Source of the DNA: Candidatus Pacearchaeota archaeon
GTDB taxonomy: Archaea; Nanoarchaeota; Nanoarchaeia; Pacearchaeales; GW2011-AR1
Length of the DNA: 27,813 bases
NCBI GenBank assembly: GCA_002686195.1
Contig: NZAS01000021.1
Span: 1,601-29,413 of the forward strand
Direction of reading: 5' to 3'
The notes below the pieces were generated by a model, which saw only the letters and a list, made by a program, of their open reading frames with translations, made no database searches and was not told the origin of the DNA. Each line of letters starts with the position of its first letter. Position 1 is the stretch's first letter. Positions 20,511 to 27,813 of the stretch are shown here, one piece after another. The position numbers were made by a program, and so were the translations under genes.

Positions 20511-20861
20511 CTAGCTCGTCGAGAGCTTCTTGACGTCGGCTTCGAGCTCGGGGATCGCGGCGGCGATGACTCCGGTGAGGCCCCAGATTGCTTGCTGGGG
20601 ATTGCCGGCTTCGACGGCTTTGGCGATGACATCCATGACCTCCAGGCCGAGAAGGGTGATGTCCTGGGCCAGTTCGACGTCGTCCTTGTCTGCGCCCAGG
20701 TCCGAGACGAGGCTTTTGAGCATTGGAGAGGGGTCTTCGTCGGTGCCGACCTGGGTGTGGATCAGAGAGGAAATGAAGTTCACCACCTTCTCTGGCTTGG
20801 GCGCTCTGGACGAAGAGGCTCTCTTGATTTTGATGGGACGAAAGCGTAGGCGACGAGGCAT
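20511..20861 (-). CDS. Hypothetical protein, 116 aa
   Basis: The start ATG at 20861 has CGGAG seven bases upstream; a longer ORF from 20915 is possible. The N-terminus is basic (MPRRLRFRPIKIKRASSSR) and the remainder helical and acidic: VVNFISSLIHTQVG, LGADKDDVELAQDITLLGLE, then IAKAVEAGNPQQAIWGLTGV and an AAAIPELEADVKKL end. There is no recognised family. It is divergent to the helicase gene, with which it shares a 74-base intergenic region. Confidence 0.68.
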   Translation of the reverse strand: MPRRLRFRPIKIKRASSSRAPKPEKVVNFISSLIHTQVGTDEDPSPMLKSLVSDLGADKDDVELAQDITLLGLEVMDVIAKAVEAGNPQQAIWGLTGVIAAAIPELEADVKKLSTS

Positions 20862-20935
20862 GCGAAACTCCGGCTTTGCAGATGAAAACGAGCTTAGCAC
20901 CTTGCTCTTTTTCATGTGAAAATCTACAAAGAAGC

Positions 20936-22804
20936 GTGTTCACTTCCTTCAATCTCGACAAGGGACTCGCCCGTCTCAACCCAGAGCAGACCAGGGCGGT
21001 TCTCCACTCGAGCGGCCCCATGCTGGTGCTGGCCGGCGCTGGCTCCGGCAAGACAGGGGTGCTCACGCTACGGGTCGCCCGCTTGGTACGGGGCGAAGGG
21101 GTCGACCCATCGGAGATACTGGCCGTCACCTTCACTAACAAGGCCGCCTCAGAAATGAAGGCACGGCTCCGCACTCTCATCGGCCCCGAAGCGACTCAGT
21201 GTGAGGTATCCACCTTTCACTCCTGGTGCCTCAAGATGCTTCGCTTTTACGGGCACCACCTGGGCTTCTCTCGCCGCTTTGTGATTTACGATCCGAAGGA
21301 CTGCGAGGGGCTCGCGACTCGCCTTCTCGGCAAGCGGTACAGCGCCCCGGAGATCAAGGACTTCTTGCGCCAGGTCGACCGCTGGAAGAACGACGGGCTT
21401 TGGCCCGAGCAGGTAAGTGGCCCGATGTCCGATGCCTACGCCCACTATCAGACCCGACTGCGCCAGGAGCAGGCCGTCGATTTTGGCGACATGCTCCTAC
21501 TGGTGGTCCAGCTTCTCACTCACTTCCCCGCGGTGCGGGACAAGATCCGCAGTCGAGCTCGCTTCCTGCTGGTCGACGAGTACCAGGACACGAACCAGGC
21601 CCAGTTCCAGCTTGTAGGTCTTCTCGCGGATCACGGCCCGCGCAACATCTTCGTTGTGGGAGACGAGGACCAAAGCATCTTTGCTTTTCGCGGAGCCGAC
21701 ATCGCCAACATCCTCTCCTTCGAGCAACAGTTTCCGGGCGGCGAGGTCGTTCGACTCGAGAGCAACTACCGGAGCGTGGCACCCATTCTCCAGTCTGCCG
21801 GCCAGATGGTCGCCCACAACGTGCAGCGCCTCGGCAAGACCATGCACCCGACTCGCCTCTACGATGAAACCAAGCAGGGAGTTCGCGTCCTGCGTGTTCC
21901 CGGCCCCTGGGCGGAGCTGGACCGGATGGCCCAGGTGGTGTCTCACGAGCTAGTGGGCGTTCTCCCCTGCGAAGTAGCTGTGATTTCGCGCACCAACCGA
22001 AAGCTGCGCATGGCCGAAGAAAGGCTCCGTGCCCGCGGAGTGCGCTGCCGGGTGATCGGCTCGGTGGGCTTCTATGACCGCAAGGAGATCAAGGACTGCC
22101 TCGCCCTCCTGCGCGTTGCCATAGAGCCCCATGACGATGCTGCCTTCTCCAGGTCCTTCCTTCTCATGAAGGGATTCGGAAAGGCGGCACTCGAAGGGGT
22201 CGCGGACGAGGCGATCCGCGCCGACTGCTCGCTGTGGGATGCCGCTTCTCGGATCATGGGCGAAGGGCGCGGAGCTCGCGGGCTCGGAGCCAAGCTCAAG
22301 ACCTTTACTGATCTCATTCTCGGCGCGTCATCCCTGGCCCCAGGAACCCCTCCCTTGTTCGTCCTTGAGCAGCTCTTCGATTCGGCTGGCATGGCCGAGC
22401 AGATGGACCGACAGGCCAAGGGGCGGGCTGCCCGTCAGGCCAACGTCATGGCCCTGCGCGATGTCGTCTCCCGCCTGGAGGCGCCGACCTGGCGCGAGGC
22501 TATCTCGGAGTGGTTGGACAAAGTCTCGCTCGATCCCGCTCAGGAGGAACGCGAGGACACTGTCAGCATCCTCACAGCTCACAAGGCCAAGGGCCTCGAG
22601 TTCCAGGTGGTCTGTGTCCTCGGCTGGACGCAAGGGGAGTTCCCCCACTTCAACTCGATACCTGACGACTTGGAGGAAGAGCGCCGGCTCGGTTACGTCG
22701 CTATGACGAGGGCGAAGGATCGGCTCTACCTGATCTCAGCTCAGACCGACCAGCGCGGAGATCCGCTGCCGCTCTCGCAGTTCGCTGCCGAAGCTGGGCT
22801 CTAG
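20936..22804 (+). CDS. UvrD/PcrA-type superfamily 1 DNA helicase, 622 aa
   Basis: This is a 3'-5' ATP-dependent DNA helicase for repair or replication. The start used is GTG at 20936, giving FTSFNLDKGLARLNPEQTRA as expected for the family N-terminus; TTG at 20876 and ATG at 20882 are alternatives. Motifs: GAGSGKT (34-40), VTFTNKAASEMK (Ia), DEYQDTN (214-220), GDEDQSIFAFRGA (242-254), NYRS (277-280), LTAHKAKGLEF (V) and YVAMTRAKDRLY (VI), all intact. It ends shortly after motif VI, shorter than the roughly 720-residue PcrA, so it lacks the C-terminal RNA-polymerase-binding tail. It overlaps the next gene's stop tail-to-tail. An element-encoded helicase fits rolling-circle or repair-linked replication. 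Confidence 0.92.
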   Translation: MFTSFNLDKGLARLNPEQTRAVLHSSGPMLVLAGAGSGKTGVLTLRVARLVRGEGVDPSEILAVTFTNKAASEMKARLRTLIGPEATQCEVSTFHSWCLKMLRFYGHHLGFSRRFVIYDPKDCEGLATRLLGKRYSAPEIKDFLRQVDRWKNDGLWPEQVSGPMSDAYAHYQTRLRQEQAVDFGDMLLLVVQLLTHFPAVRDKIRSRARFLLVDEYQDTNQAQFQLVGLLADHGPRNIFVVGDEDQSIFAFRGADIANILSFEQQFPGGEVVRLESNYRSVAPILQSAGQMVAHNVQRLGKTMHPTRLYDETKQGVRVLRVPGPWAELDRMAQVVSHELVGVLPCEVAVISRTNRKLRMAEERLRARGVRCRVIGSVGFYDRKEIKDCLALLRVAIEPHDDAAFSRSFLLMKGFGKAALEGVADEAIRADCSLWDAASRIMGEGRGARGLGAKLKTFTDLILGASSLAPGTPPLFVLEQLFDSAGMAEQMDRQAKGRAARQANVMALRDVVSRLEAPTWREAISEWLDKVSLDPAQEEREDTVSILTAHKAKGLEFQVVCVLGWTQGEFPHFNSIPDDLEEERRLGYVAMTRAKDRLYLISAQTDQRGDPLPLSQFAAEAGL

Positions 22805-24501
22805 TCCCTGGTGGCGAACCAGGCTACGCCGCCGAGAAGCGCCACGGCGCCGATCCCGATCCCGACCTTGACTCCAGTGCTCATGCCGAGCTTCTCCGGC
22901 TCTTTGTTCATAGTAGCTACCGGGTCGCTGGAGGGTACGAGGTCGGTGCGTCCCGGCCATGCCTGTGTGGTGGCAAGAGCGGTGGCATCCTTGATCGCCT
23001 GCTTGTCGCCCGGAGGGGCGTCTGCCAGCACCTTGCCACTGTCTGGGGGCGGGGCCTGGGGGGATGCTTGCTTGTCGGCAAAAAGTTTATTGGCAGAGCC
23101 GTCGCGTATCGCCGCGACAATCTTCGTCATAAACCGGCCCATAGCTGGACCGCCGAAAGCGTCTCCCTCAAAGGCGTCGTAGCCTGTCTCGAGTCCGTGG
23201 GTTTCGTCCCAATCCCAGGTCATATCCAGGAAGCTGACTCCCTGCTCTCCCCAGCCGCCGTAGCCGCTGACGGCTTCTTCGGCGGGGGCTGCGGGGTCGG
23301 TGTAGGCAATCGCGCCGCCAGTGTGATACTTGGGTTGATACCACTCGGGGAAGTTCACCATAGCCACATCGTAGAGGGCGCCGACCGGGGCGCCGGGGTC
23401 GAGCTCGCGAGCCTCTGCTTCCTTCAATCCGTAGACCCACATCGGCGGGAAGGTGTTGCCCGGAATGAGCCCGTCACCAAAATAGTTCAGCCAGGACTGC
23501 AAAGTGGCGCTGCGCTGCCAGATGGGAACCTGGCCGGCCTTGGCGTCCGTCGAGCCGTCGCCCCAAGGGAACACCGTCTTGAGCGCGTTCTTGCCGATCA
23601 GATCGTCCTGGGCGGGGATGTTCTGGAGCACCCGCATCCCCATGCCGCTGGTGTCCTTCTTGAGGAAGGGAGCGAAGCCGAAGATGTTGGTCAGGTAGCC
23701 CCAGGCTTTCTTGAGGTCCTGGCGCTGCCTGTGATTCTCGTTCCTCTCAATCTCTCCCTTGATGACGTCGATGCGGTGGCCCCGGTGGATGTAGTCCGCG
23801 TCCCACTTGCGCCTGACCCCGTTCTTCTCGATGCTCCCGAGAATCGCCTTGTATTCGTTTTCCTTGATCTGGTTCTTGACCTTGCCGGTCTTCTTTTTCA
23901 GACGTCGGACCTCGGCCTTGAGCCATGCGTAGCGAGCGTCCTTGGAGGTCATGACTCCGTTGTTGGTGATGCTCTTGATGCGATCCTTGAGGATCTGAGC
24001 CCCAATCCCGTCGATGAACGCTCCGTTCGGGAACTTCGCCTTCTTGTCCAACTTCTTCTGGAGATCCTTCTTGAGTGTCTGGCTGTCCCTCTTGATCCTC
24101 TTGATCTCGTCTTCGTATCTCTTGATCTTCGGACTGACCTTGTGGCGATTGTTTCGCTGCTTCTTCTCGGTTTCCTTCTTGAGATCCTGGGAGTCCTTCT
24201 TGTAGAAGGCTCGCTTCTTCTCATGGTCCTTGACCGCCTGGAGCTTCCTACTGCGGGCGTTGTTCAGGTTGCGCACCCTGCGCAGCTCCTTGTTGTAGTC
24301 CTCCATCTTCTTCCGTGTGTAGACGTCCGGACGGTTCTCCATTTCCTTGCTGGCCGTGACCGCGCCGGTGATCGCGTTGATCACCATCGCGGCGCCCTGG
24401 ACTACAGCTCCGGCCGCGGCAGCCGGATCACCACCGCCCTGGCCGTAGAGGTCGGGGATGCCGTCGCCGTCCAGGTCCCTGTCGAGAAATGCGTCGTACA
24501 T
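22801..24501 (-). CDS. PPxW-family membrane-anchored protein, largest member, 566 aa
   Basis: Order of parts: leader MYDAFLDRDLDGDGIPDLYG, whose DxDxDGxxD spacing resembles a thrombospondin-3 or dockerin calcium loop (7-17); a Gly/Ala hydrophobic stretch (25-52); a long Lys/Arg/Glu coiled coil (about 60-260); the family module with WLNYFGDGLIPGN (337-349), PPMWVYGL (352-359) and APVG (371-374); a second YDAFEGDAFGG block (441-451) like the leader of the 344-residue protein; a Pro/Asp-rich linker; and a C-terminal membrane span KVGIGIGAVALLGGVAWF (545-562) ending ATRD. No signal peptide or enzyme motif. It is last in the second membrane-protein cluster. A structural membrane role is inferred. 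Confidence 0.82.
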   Translation of the reverse strand: MYDAFLDRDLDGDGIPDLYGQGGGDPAAAAGAVVQGAAMVINAITGAVTASKEMENRPDVYTRKKMEDYNKELRRVRNLNNARSRKLQAVKDHEKKRAFYKKDSQDLKKETEKKQRNNRHKVSPKIKRYEDEIKRIKRDSQTLKKDLQKKLDKKAKFPNGAFIDGIGAQILKDRIKSITNNGVMTSKDARYAWLKAEVRRLKKKTGKVKNQIKENEYKAILGSIEKNGVRRKWDADYIHRGHRIDVIKGEIERNENHRQRQDLKKAWGYLTNIFGFAPFLKKDTSGMGMRVLQNIPAQDDLIGKNALKTVFPWGDGSTDAKAGQVPIWQRSATLQSWLNYFGDGLIPGNTFPPMWVYGLKEAEARELDPGAPVGALYDVAMVNFPEWYQPKYHTGGAIAYTDPAAPAEEAVSGYGGWGEQGVSFLDMTWDWDETHGLETGYDAFEGDAFGGPAMGRFMTKIVAAIRDGSANKLFADKQASPQAPPPDSGKVLADAPPGDKQAIKDATALATTQAWPGRTDLVPSSDPVATMNKEPEKLGMSTGVKVGIGIGAVALLGGVAWFATRD

Positions 24502-24502
24502 G

Positions 24503-25726
24503 CTATCCGTCCCGCCTGGTCACCATCCAGGTTACGCCGAGTGCGGCAATCGCCAACCACGGTACAACAGTTTTCATCTCGAACGCAGGCTCAGGTGTTA
24601 TAGCAGGCGCTTGAGTTGCGGGGGGTCGCGGAGCTGGCCTCGCGCCGGGCCGGGGCATCCGGGGCGGGAACTTGCGAGGCGGTCGGGCAAGTTTCCACAG
24701 CGATGCTGCGGACGGTTTCGTCGGCTTCTTGCCTGGCATCGGCTTCTCGCCCCCTTTGGTCTTCTTCGAGGCAATCTGGGCCGTACCCTTCTTGATTCGC
24801 TTGCGTATCTCCTTGAGGAGCTCTGGCTCGTCGACCCCGAAGGCTCCAGAGAAGCCCTTCTTGCGGACCTCGTCTCGGATGCGGATGTAGTCACCGACGG
24901 TAGGGAAAAGTCCGATGTACTTTCGACGCTCTTTTGGGGTGAAACCCCAGACCCAGGCCGGTGGTTCCATTCCCTCGAAAGGCCCCTGTGCCGCTCCGGA
25001 CGCAGCATGGAAGTTGTTGTACATGCGCAGGACCCGCTGTCGGGCGTCAACCGGCACGACTGCCCGCTTGGCGTCCGCGTGGCTCGAGCCAAAGAGCTGC
25101 TTGAGGGTCGTCTTGTCCGGCACCTTGTCGTCGCAACTGTAGGTAAGCGCCTTGGCCGCCACCTCGCTGCCCTGGAGCGAGGCCATCATGAGCAGCGGCT
25201 CCATGGCCGCGAAGCCCACCATGAAGGAGTAGTTCTGTCTGGCTTTCGCCCGCTCGTCACGCAGCCATTTTTTGGTGGCGTCCCGGCTCTTCTTCAACAC
25301 GCCCACCCAGTTGTTGAGCCGGATCACCTCGGGATGCTTCTCTCGGAACGCGCCAACCCACTTGTCGATTGACACCATCTTTCCGCCGTGCGGGATCTTC
25401 CACTCGAGGGGGAGGTGGGGCTGGAGAGCCTTCTCGCGCCGGAAGGCTTTCTTGCGGCTTTTCCTGGCGTTCGCGAGCTGCTTCTCCTTGTCGCGGAGAA
25501 GATTGACCTCGTTCGCGACCGAAGCCATGTTCTTCTCGAACCAGAAGCAGTGGTCCCTAGCCATCTTGTCGAGGGCGCCCTCTGTGGCGACTCCCACCGC
25601 GGCGGCGTTGGTTATGGCGTTGGTGATCGCGGCGGGATCGATGGTGATCCCGACCCCCATGCCGCCGCCCCCGCCGCTCGGCGGGCTCGGGGCCTTATCC
25701 GCACCGTATAGCCAGTGATCGTACAC
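24503..25726 (-). CDS. PPxW-family membrane-anchored protein, 407 aa
   Basis: Leader MYDHWLYGADKAPSPPSGGG, then an Ala-rich hydrophobic stretch (ITNAITNAAAVGVATEGAL, about 34-52), a basic coiled coil (about 70-100 and 145-165), the module PPAWVWGF (255-262) and PTVGDY (275-280) with exactly the spacing found in the 344-residue protein, a long Lys/Pro-rich linker (about 310-380) and a C-terminal span VVPWLAIAALGVTWMVT (387-403) followed by RRDG. The gene follows the 134-residue membrane protein by seven bases and precedes the 566-residue one by one base. Its function is unknown. The long Pro-rich linker before the anchor could cross a periplasm or virion layer. Confidence 0.82.
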   Translation of the reverse strand: MYDHWLYGADKAPSPPSGGGGGMGVGITIDPAAITNAITNAAAVGVATEGALDKMARDHCFWFEKNMASVANEVNLLRDKEKQLANARKSRKKAFRREKALQPHLPLEWKIPHGGKMVSIDKWVGAFREKHPEVIRLNNWVGVLKKSRDATKKWLRDERAKARQNYSFMVGFAAMEPLLMMASLQGSEVAAKALTYSCDDKVPDKTTLKQLFGSSHADAKRAVVPVDARQRVLRMYNNFHAASGAAQGPFEGMEPPAWVWGFTPKERRKYIGLFPTVGDYIRIRDEVRKKGFSGAFGVDEPELLKEIRKRIKKGTAQIASKKTKGGEKPMPGKKPTKPSAASLWKLARPPRKFPPRMPRPGARPAPRPPATQAPAITPEPAFEMKTVVPWLAIAALGVTWMVTRRDG

Positions 25727-25733
25727 GGACTAC

Positions 25734-26138
25734 CTACAGTTCGTAGATGTTGGCGAGTCCAGGCTCCGCGAGCATGGAGTAGCCGACCCCTCCTGCGATC
25801 AGGGCGATGGAGAGCCACTGCTCGCGGTCGCTGAAAGCCTCGGGGCCCTCGGCCAGGACACCAGTGGCGAGTCGGTAGCCGCCGTAGGCGACCGCGACCT
25901 TAGCGGCGATGGAGACGGGGTCCTGGTTGCGCCGAAACACGATCTCCCAGGCAGCTACGCTGGCTGCGAAGTAGCCCGCGTACGCGGGTGTGTTGGCGTA
26001 GTTCTGTATCCACTGGGATACGGCAGTCCCAGGAGTTTCTTCGACCTGTCCGTAGTACTGATCGGGCAGATCCAGAATGTCTGTGGACCCCGCGAAGCCG
26101 TAGTCTTCGTCGAGGTCGTCGTCGACCTCGTAGCTCAT
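25734..26138 (-). CDS. Small multi-span membrane protein, 134 aa
   Basis: An acidic leader (MSYEVDDDLDEDYGFAGSTD) with YYGQVEE is followed by about three hydrophobic segments: AYAGYFAASVAAWEIVF (about 52-68), IAAKVAVAYGGYRLATGVLA (about 77-96) and WLSIALIAGGVGYSML (about 108-123). The sequence around the second span, RRNQDPVSIAAKVAVAYGG, matches RGNQDVMDVAAGSAIAFGI of the neighbouring 147-residue protein, so the two are paralogues. The likely location is the cytoplasmic or a virion membrane. No family is recognised. Confidence 0.78.
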   Translation of the reverse strand: MSYEVDDDLDEDYGFAGSTDILDLPDQYYGQVEETPGTAVSQWIQNYANTPAYAGYFAASVAAWEIVFRRNQDPVSIAAKVAVAYGGYRLATGVLAEGPEAFSDREQWLSIALIAGGVGYSMLAEPGLANIYEL

Positions 26139-26141
26139 CGG

Positions 26142-26585
26142 CTAGAACTCATCCCAATAGTTCATGCCGCCGAAGGTCGGCATCGCGATGCCGCCACCCT
26201 CAGTCATGCGGTAACCGAGCCCCAGGCCGAGCGCGAGCCACGCACCCCAGCCCTGTTCGCCGGGGATCTTCATGACCGAACCGACACCTTCTGCGATGAC
26301 GGCAGTGCCGACGCGGGCGATGCCGAAAGCGATGGCAGAGCCGGCAGCGACGTCCATGACGTCCTGGTTGCCCCTGACGAACCAGTCGTAGGCAGCCCAG
26401 GCACCAGCGATCATGAGCGCGGAGTTGGTGTCGTTGAAACGCTCCGCCATGTCCTGGGCCGTCTCGAAGATCCCGCCACCCTCGGTGGTGGTGGTTACCT
26501 CTTCCTGCCCGTAATAGGCGGGCAGATGCGCCCCGTAACCCTCGTAGGCTTCGGTCAAGTAGTCAGTTTCGGTCGAGTACGGCAT
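26142..26585 (-). CDS. Small multi-span membrane protein, paralogue, 147 aa; first gene of the second cluster
   Basis: The leader has Tyr, Asp and Glu (DYLTEAYEGYGAHLPAYYGQ), then a Thr/Gly stretch, then three hydrophobic segments: SALMIAGAWAAYDWFV, VAAGSAIAFGIARVGTAVIA and WGAWLALGLGLGYRM. The order NQD, AA.SAIAFG..R, AEG matches the 134-residue neighbour three bases downstream. It ends MNYWDEF. The start ATG at 26585 has GGAG seven bases upstream. It is transcribed away from the rightward small-gene set across a 117-base gap. Confidence 0.78.
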   Translation of the reverse strand: MPYSTETDYLTEAYEGYGAHLPAYYGQEEVTTTTEGGGIFETAQDMAERFNDTNSALMIAGAWAAYDWFVRGNQDVMDVAAGSAIAFGIARVGTAVIAEGVGSVMKIPGEQGWGAWLALGLGLGYRMTEGGGIAMPTFGGMNYWDEF

Positions 26586-26702
26586 GAATGTCTCCGTCGG
26601 TTAGGATGCCTAGCGCAGATTGCCACGAATCGGATACGCTGACAACACCGTGTATCCTGCGGACTCTACCCGCGCGAAAACAGTACCACAAGGAGCTGGC
26701 CC
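26586..26702. promoter_or_regulatory. Divergent intergenic region with GGATAC inverted repeat
   Basis: GGATAC at 26632-26637 and GTATCC at 26652-26657 form an inverted repeat 14 bases apart, centrally placed between the two divergent genes. CTGACA overlaps the spacer on the plus strand and TTGTCA appears on the minus strand, but no convincing -10 box at the right distance was found. AGGAG lies seven bases before the GTG at 26703. The region presumably drives both directions. Confidence 0.5.
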
Positions 26703-27050
26703 GTGACGCCCCTGCAAATCGCTTTCCACGGCATCCTGGGACGTAAGGTAGAGTTGTCGCCGATGGAAGAGGGGCTCTCTGCCTGTCTTCTGGTCATGGC
26801 CGCGGTGAAGTTGGCCGAGAAGTCCGAAAAGTGGGCTATCGAACAGCGCAATCCCCAGGGCGGCGTGGAGGGTGCCTTGCAAACGTTGGAGCGCAGGGGG
26901 CACACTCTGAGTTCCTCTCACCAGGCGCGAATCCGGAGACTGACCGATGGCGGAAGAAAACAAGGACCCCGACGCGACCGCGCGACTGGCTATCGGCCTC
27001 GTAGTGACGGCGATTCTGGGATGGATGGCCTTTGGCCCAGATCGGAGTGA
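26703..27050 (+). CDS. Hypothetical protein, 115 aa
   Basis: The GTG start has AGGAG at proper distance. The first 80 residues look coding: MTPLQIAFHGILGRKVELSP, then EGLSACLLVMAAVKLAEKSE and a helical remainder. From about residue 82 the frame overlaps the next gene by 104 bases and turns Arg-rich and irregular (GGRKQGPRRDRATGYRPRSD), as expected of a shadow. Either the protein really has this tail, or translation shifts by +1 into the 70-residue frame, or an upstream error has changed the stop. No family is recognised. Confidence 0.58.
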   Translation: MTPLQIAFHGILGRKVELSPMEEGLSACLLVMAAVKLAEKSEKWAIEQRNPQGGVEGALQTLERRGHTLSSSHQARIRRLTDGGRKQGPRRDRATGYRPRSDGDSGMDGLWPRSE

Positions 27051-27159
27051 GGCCCACCCCGTGAGCGAAGCAGCCAAGCGGGCCGAATACGAGAAGGTCA
27101 TCAAGCTCGGGCCAAAAGCTGGCGGTGCCTATCTGAAGGGAAGAAAATGGCGGCGGTAG
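26947..27159 (+). CDS. Single-span membrane protein, 70 aa
   Basis: A charged N-terminus (MAEENKDPDATAR) precedes one hydrophobic span LAIGLVVTAILGWMAFG (about 14-30), then a soluble charged tail ending YLKGRKWRR. The start ATG at 26947 lies within the preceding gene; the next gene begins 13 bases before its stop. Small one-span proteins in such settings include holins and spanin-like factors, but nothing specific shows that here. Confidence 0.66.
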   Translation: MAEENKDPDATARLAIGLVVTAILGWMAFGPDRSEAHPVSEAAKRAEYEKVIKLGPKAGGAYLKGRKWRR

Positions 27160-27452
27160 GATCACATCCGTGCAATCACGATGTCCTCGCCAACCTCATG
27201 GAGGCTTTTCGTCAGCAGGCCCATACGCAGGACCAGCTCGGAGCCCTCGACGCTATGGAACGCCAGATCAGCGCCCTCCAAGATCCCACGGCTGAGAATC
27301 AGTGGGTGATCGTCGCCCTGGACCAGGTCATTCGCGTCATGATCCGGGTGGGGCTCCCTGACGCTGTGGACAGGGTGGTGAACACGTCGGGTTGCACCCC
27401 AGCCTGGATGACCCGCTTTCGCCTCAACGCCATGCTCCCGGATAAACATTGA
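27147..27452 (+). CDS. Hypothetical helical protein, 101 aa
   Basis: The start ATG at 27147 overlaps the end of the 70-residue gene. The product is mostly helical: HDVLANLMEAFRQQAHTQDQ, then LGALDAMERQISALQD and NQWVIVALDQVIRVMIRVGL. There is no recognised family and no membrane span. It is coupled to the next gene by a TTGA overlap. Confidence 0.66.
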   Translation: MAAVGSHPCNHDVLANLMEAFRQQAHTQDQLGALDAMERQISALQDPTAENQWVIVALDQVIRVMIRVGLPDAVDRVVNTSGCTPAWMTRFRLNAMLPDKH

Positions 27453-27813
27453 AGCGAGTAGGCAACCGCTCGTATCTGCATCGCTCGGCTCTGTCGGATG
27501 CGCCGTCCTGGGTGAAGAAGCGGGTGCGCTCTCTGGAGGGCGATCTCAACGTGCGGGCAGATGTGATCCGCTTCGGGCCGCACCGAGCCCTCATGCTTGG
27601 CAGGGCGCCGCTGATGGGGGTGAAGCCGGTGGTTCCCCTCGAGGAATCGTGGACTCAGAAAGCGGGCGGGCAGCCGGTGATCCATCGTCGCTATCGAGGG
27701 GAGAGCCGTCCGGTCTACCACCGCACCGAGCTCATGCTCCCAAGCTCTCACCCTGGTCAGAAAAAGCTGCGGGCCTGGAGTCGCGAGAACGAGTCCTTCC
27801 TGGGCCGGCGAGA
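27449..27813 (+). CDS. Basic hypothetical protein, partial at right window edge (121+ aa)
   Basis: The frame opens with TTG at 27449-27451, overlapping the preceding TGA as TTGA, and stays open to the window end. The visible part reads MKRVGNRSYLHRSALSDAPS (TTG as Met), then WVKKRVRSLEGDLNVRADVI, FGPHRALMLGRAPLMG and later basic stretches. It is rich in Arg and His and looks soluble. The coupling pattern and the absence of stops over 121 codons support it as a gene; the TTG start is less certain. No family is recognised. Confidence 0.6.
   Translation, partial: MKRVGNRSYLHRSALSDAPSWVKKRVRSLEGDLNVRADVIRFGPHRALMLGRAPLMGVKPVVPLEESWTQKAGGQPVIHRRYRGESRPVYHRTELMLPSSHPGQKKLRAWSRENESFLGRR

Noticed and set aside
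20876..20935. N-terminal extension of the UvrD helicase from TTG 20876 or ATG 20882
   Set aside because: The extra residues (SLAPCSFSCENLQ) do not resemble the family N-terminus and overlap the probable promoter region of the divergent gene; GTG 20936 preferred, not certain.
23068..24603. 511-residue open frame on the plus strand
   Set aside because: It lies opposite the 566-residue gene, consists of long Leu/Val runs that are the complement of Lys/Arg codons, and has no ribosome-binding site.
26586..26702. Strong promoters for the divergent genes
   Set aside because: TTGTCA and CTGACA -35-like boxes are present, but no matching -10 at 16-18 bases; not claimed as promoters.
1..27813. CRISPR array, tRNA, rRNA, insertion sequence, integrase, terminase, capsid or tail genes
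   Set aside because: Looked for by eye in the reading frames and repeats; none seen. The repeats found are at most 64 bases and sit in genes, not in a regular spaced array.

Overview
This GC-rich window looks like part of a bacterial mobile genetic element, most likely a phage, phage-plasmid or plasmid. The reasons are gene packing, a mixture of replication, modification and lysis-type genes, many small unknown proteins, and no tRNA, rRNA or housekeeping genes. The host phylum cannot be read from the sequence. A consensus sigma-70 promoter and consensus DnaA boxes point to a bacterial host using the ordinary replication initiator. No capsid, terminase, portal, tail, integrase or conjugation gene is recognisable here, so the element type stays open.

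Layout. From about 19.0 kb leftwards to base 1 there is one very long minus-strand gene array. At least 17 of its junctions are four-base ATGA or GTGA stop/start overlaps, so the genes are probably transcribed and translated as coupled blocks. Its right-hand half (about 9.9-19.0 kb) holds mostly small proteins: zinc ribbons, an XRE repressor, two proteins with three tandem helix-turn-helix units, an excisionase-like protein, an adenine methyltransferase and a set of recently duplicated or shuffled small genes. Its left-hand half (1-9.9 kb) holds a GNAT acetyltransferase, a SMARCAL1-like SNF2 helicase, a GP88-like phage protein, an AmpD-type amidase with two peptidoglycan-binding domains, a four-domain fusion, a group of membrane proteins, and at the very edge the start of a cytosine-C5 methyltransferase.

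The control region at 19.04-19.30 kb separates this array from a rightward gene. It contains a promoter with TTGAGA and TATAAT boxes inside a 10-base inverted repeat (a likely repressor operator), then two perfect DnaA boxes and two degenerate ones, then a 10-base-arm hairpin. I read it as a combined early promoter/operator and probable replication origin.

Right of it are a rightward unknown gene, a possible small winged-helix gene, a small unknown gene, a rightward UvrD/PcrA-type helicase, a second leftward membrane-protein cluster (22.8-26.6 kb), and a rightward set of four small genes running off the window.

Two observations stand out. First, the 577-residue protein at 3247-4980 begins with what reads as DnaA domain IV (the DnaA-box-binding domain), followed by a phosphoribosyltransferase, a papain-like Cys-His-Asp domain and a SAM methyltransferase; the same element carries a DnaA-box cluster. 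Second, the two distant membrane-protein clusters encode one previously unlabelled family: large basic proteins sharing a PPxW-x-x-G...PTVG module and a C-terminal membrane anchor, existing as single proteins (566 and 407 residues) and as a split pair (344 plus 98 residues), each accompanied by small multi-span membrane proteins with Asp/Tyr-rich N-termini. This could be an envelope or virion membrane module. That role is inference.
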